Shown: positions 4,702 through 6,200 of the stretch, piece by piece
Position numbering within the stretch: the stretch's first letter is position 1
Layout of the letters: each line of letters opens with the position of its first letter
From: an uncultured Polymorphobacter sp.
GTDB taxonomy: Bacteria; Pseudomonadota; Alphaproteobacteria; Sphingomonadales; Sphingomonadaceae
DNA length: 6,200 nucleotides
NCBI GenBank assembly: GCA_937894055.1
Contig: CALDHQ010000475.1
Coordinates: forward strand, 1 to 6,200
Direction of reading: 5' to 3'
Notes under the pieces: model-generated
The model's database searches: none
Told to the model about the DNA's origin: nothing
The model's input: only the letters and a program-made list of their open reading frames with translations
Made by a program: the position numbers and the translations under genes

Positions 4702-6200
4702 ATGCAGCGCAAACGTCTCGGCCGTAGTGGCATCTATGTCTCGTCGATCTGCATGGGGACGATGACGTTCGGGTCGCAGGTCGACGAGGCGGAATCGTTC
4801 CGCATCCTCGATGCCTCGGTCGATGCCGGCATCGACTTTTTCGACACCGCCGAAAACTACCCCGTGCCGCCCGACCGCAAATGGGCCGGGCGCACCGAGG
4901 AATTCGTCGGCCGCTGGCTCAAGACCAAGGACCGCGACGCGCTGATCATCGCCACCAAGGTCAGCGGGCCGAGCCATGGCTGGATCCAGTCGTCGCAGCG
5001 CGCCGGCATGACCTCGCTCGACCGCCACAACATCGTCCGCGCGGTCGAGGCCAGCCTCAAGCGCCTGCAGACCGACTATATCGACCTCTACCAGACGCAC
5101 TGGCCCGACCATGGCACCAGCTATGAACCGGTGATGCGCGCGCTCGACGACCTCGTCGAAAGCGGCAAGGTCCGCGTGCTCGGCTGCAGCAACGAAACCG
5201 CCTGGGGGCTGATGAAGTCGCTCGAAGCCAGCGCCGGCGAGGGCCTCGCGCGCTACGAAACCATCCAGAACAATTTCAGCCTCAACAACCGCCGCTTCGA
5301 AGATGCGCTGGTAGCCGAGCAGCATGTGCACCTGTTCGACCCGGTCTTCGAGGGCGCGGCGCACCGGCATGGCCAGGTCGTGGATGAAGCCCAGGTGGGG
5401 CCACGGCACAGTCTTGAAGATCACCGTCGGCAGGTTGGTCGGACTGGCCGACACCACCACCCAGCCGGTCAGCGGAATGCCGATCATCAGGCCGTAAAGC
5501 ACCCAGTGCGCCGCGTGGGCGCCGAACTTCTCCCAGCCCGGCATCTCGGCCGGGAGGGGCGGGGCCCGAGCGGGACAGGCCCGTGGTCCGCGGAGGCGAG
5601 CAACGCAAGCGCCATCTTGGCCTACCTCGACTCCACGTATGGCGGGAAGGGCGGCATCGACTGGGCCTTCAGCCTCGGCAACGAGCCCGAGGCCCTCACC
5701 CAAGTTGTGCGCCACCTCTTCAACCTCGGCCACCAGCGCATCGCCTACGTCAGCTACGCGCCGCCCGACTACGACCAGATCAACGGCCGCGAAGCCGGCT
5801 GGCGCCACGCGCTGCGCAACGCGATGGTACAGATCATAACCGCGATCGGCCTGCTGTTCGGCGTCCTCGGGCTGCTGGCCTGCGGTGCAGCCGTGACTTG
5901 TCTGGACCAGCCCTACGCCGCCTTGGATGCAGCGTCCATCCAGGTGATCCGCGCGCGGGTGGCGACGCGGGTCGCCATCGGGCTGGGCGAGGATATCCGC
6001 CTGCTGCAGGCGAGCCGCGCCCAGGGCAATTTCACCGAATACGCGCCGATGGGGCTGATCCTGCTGGCCCTGGTCGAGGTCGGTGTCACGCCCGCCGGCC
6101 TGCTCTGGACCATCGGCATGCTGCTGATCGTCGGCCGCGGTCTGCATGCGCTGGGCATGTTGCGCGGTTCTACAGCGCTGCGGGGCGCCGGCATGTTCGG
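4702..6200 (+). CDS. Tas-like aldo/keto reductase, N-terminal 203 residues, reading on into foreign fragments
   Basis: Residues 1-203 (4702-5310) are a clear aldo/keto reductase of the E. coli Tas group: [10 protein letters not shown], then [12 protein letters not shown] with Asp48 and Tyr53, [13 protein letters not shown] with Lys86, and LYQTHWPD with His133. These four residues form the NADPH-dependent carbonyl reduction tetrad. The signature [14 protein letters not shown] and [15 protein letters not shown] follow. A full protein has about 340-350 residues; here the family sequence stops at DAL, losing the rest of the barrel and the cofactor-binding C-terminus. The frame does not stop: it stays open to the window end (499 codons), running through an antisense cytochrome b561 piece and then sense pieces of three other families. 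The start at 4702 has GGGGA (4692-4696) ahead of it. As it stands the product would not be a working reductase. The break is either a real rearrangement or an assembly error. Confidence 0.8.
   Translation, partial: MQRKRLGRSGIYVSSICMGTMTFGSQVDEAESFRILDASVDAGIDFFDTAENYPVPPDRKWAGRTEEFVGRWLKTKDRDALIIATKVSGPSHGWIQSSQRAGMTSLDRHNIVRAVEASLKRLQTDYIDLYQTHWPDHGTSYEPVMRALDDLVESGKVRVLGCSNETAWGLMKSLEASAGEGLARYETIQNNFSLNNRRFEDALVAEQHVHLFDPVFEGAAHRHGQVVDEAQVGPRHSLEDHRRQVGRTGRHHHPAGQRNADHQAVKHPVRRVGAELLPARHLGREGRGPSGTGPWSAEASNASAILAYLDSTYGGKGGIDWAFSLGNEPEALTQVVRHLFNLGHQRIAYVSYAPPDYDQINGREAGWRHALRNAMVQIITAIGLLFGVLGLLACGAAVTCLDQPYAALDAASIQVIRARVATRVAIGLGEDIRLLQASRAQGNFTEYAPMGLILLALVEVGVTPAGLLWTIGMLLIVGRGLHALGMLRGSTALRGAGMF
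5311..5565 (-). pseudogene. Internal fragment of a cytochrome b561 (antisense to the reductase frame)
   Basis: On the minus strand, reading from about 5565 down to 5311, the protein contains [52 protein letters not shown] and [11 protein letters not shown]. This is the middle of a YceJ-type di-heme cytochrome b561: the PPLP-MP-WE segment, a transmembrane helix, the SASPTNLPT loop and the start of the next helix with a histidine (VHMLL). These proteins pass electrons from ubiquinol across the inner membrane. Both ends are missing, with no start, no stop and no first helix. The helix after GY is replaced by the reductase gene read backwards. End points are good to about ten bases. Confidence 0.75.
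5581..5697 (+). pseudogene. Internal fragment resembling GH79 (heparanase-like) glycoside hydrolase
   Basis: About 39 codons read [17 protein letters not shown], then [15 protein letters not shown]. The order SNA-x-LL-Y, a short insert and W-x-x-LGNEP matches the heparanase family, in which the Glu of NEP is the acid/base catalyst (human heparanase has SNAQLLLDY...ISWELGNEP). No other part of such an enzyme is present. The assignment rests on this single motif, so another clan A glycosidase is possible. The right boundary is blurred because the next fragment follows in the same frame. Confidence 0.5.
5698..5822 (+). pseudogene. Internal fragment of a LacI-family regulator
   Basis: About 41 codons read [19 protein letters not shown], then [19 protein letters not shown]. 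The pattern hLxxLGHxRIAxVS followed by RxxGWxxAL is the hinge between the first ligand-binding strands of LacI/GalR repressors (effector-binding domain). The helix-turn-helix and the remaining binding domain are absent. It is fused in frame to the heparanase-like piece before it and to a hydrophobic stretch after it. Confidence 0.6.
5824..5934 (+). other. Unassigned stretch with one membrane helix, joining LacI and MAPEG pieces
   Basis: The open frame reads [20 protein letters not shown], a likely transmembrane helix, then [14 protein letters not shown] do not recognise it. A MAPEG protein would have its first helix here but would run directly into SIxVIRAR, without a polar Asp-rich loop. [10 protein letters not shown] faintly recalls an ABC ATPase Walker B segment. 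It may be one or two more small pieces, or a divergent MAPEG N-terminus starting at the ATG at 5824; no convincing ribosome binding site precedes that ATG. Confidence 0.3.
5935..6200 (+). pseudogene. MAPEG-family membrane protein, partial, runs off the window
   Basis: The frame reads [16 protein letters not shown], then [20 protein letters not shown], a second helix region ([22 protein letters not shown]) and GAGMFG at the edge. GNFxEYxPxxLxLLALxE followed by GRxLHAxG is the signature of bacterial MAPEG proteins (about 130 residues, four helices, related to microsomal glutathione transferases). The last helix lies beyond base 6200. The N-terminus is either the odd stretch from 5824 or is missing. 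It could be intact if the start at 5824 is real, but the line of fragments before it makes truncation more likely. Confidence 0.7.

Noticed and set aside
5305..5830. Integron cassette or insertion sequence as the cause of the patchwork
   Set aside because: I found no attC-like paired sites, no terminal inverted repeats, no target duplication and no integrase or transposase sequence at the junctions.
4531..6147. 538-codon minus-strand open frame as one gene
   Set aside because: Only 5311-5565 looks like a protein (cytochrome b561). The rest is antisense to the reductase, LacI and MAPEG frames and is a shadow.
1..6200. tRNA, rRNA, CRISPR array or riboswitch
   Set aside because: No cloverleaf with a GTTCGA-type arm, no rRNA signature and no regularly spaced short repeats were seen by eye on either strand.

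Overview
The window looks like chromosomal DNA from an alphaproteobacterium of the Sphingomonadales. The evidence is high GC, two secreted proteins ending in the PEPxxWA form of the PEP-CTERM sorting signal that is typical of sphingomonads, and a GTCCCTCGACTTCGCTCGGGA-type inverted repeat of a kind I recall from sphingomonad genomes. I ran no database search; family names come from motifs read by eye.

Bases 1-2018 hold a tandem array of PEP-CTERM genes. The window opens with the last nine codons of one copy (1-30). Two complete paralogues follow (293-1009 and 1273-1974). Each complete copy is a self-contained unit: a palindromic upstream element, a sigma-54-type -24/-12 promoter, a strong ribosome binding site, the gene, and a GC-rich terminator hairpin. 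The promoter regions of the two units are nearly the same, whereas the middles of the proteins have diverged. They are probably surface or matrix proteins processed by an exosortase and co-regulated by a PrsK/PrsR-type sigma-54 circuit. Neither the exosortase nor PrsK/PrsR is in the window.

Bases 2050-4503 hold two divergent genes. A short ClpP-like serine protease lies on the minus strand (2050-2568), and a Tat-exported YtcJ-like metal amidohydrolase on the plus strand (2806-4503). A perfect 27-bp inverted repeat sits between them. A second perfect inverted repeat (29-bp arms, 4530-4600) follows the amidohydrolase.

Bases 4702-5310 encode the first 203 residues of a Tas-like aldo/keto reductase, which then breaks off in mid-domain. 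From there to the window end the DNA is a patchwork of internal gene pieces: cytochrome b561 (minus strand), a heparanase-like GH79 piece, a LacI-family regulator piece, an unassigned hydrophobic stretch and a MAPEG membrane protein piece. The plus frame of the reductase stays open through all of them to base 6200. Every piece keeps the same codon register, even the antisense one. The simplest reading is a chimeric assembly or amplification artefact at a contig end. A real recombination mosaic is the more exciting alternative and is easy to test with long reads.
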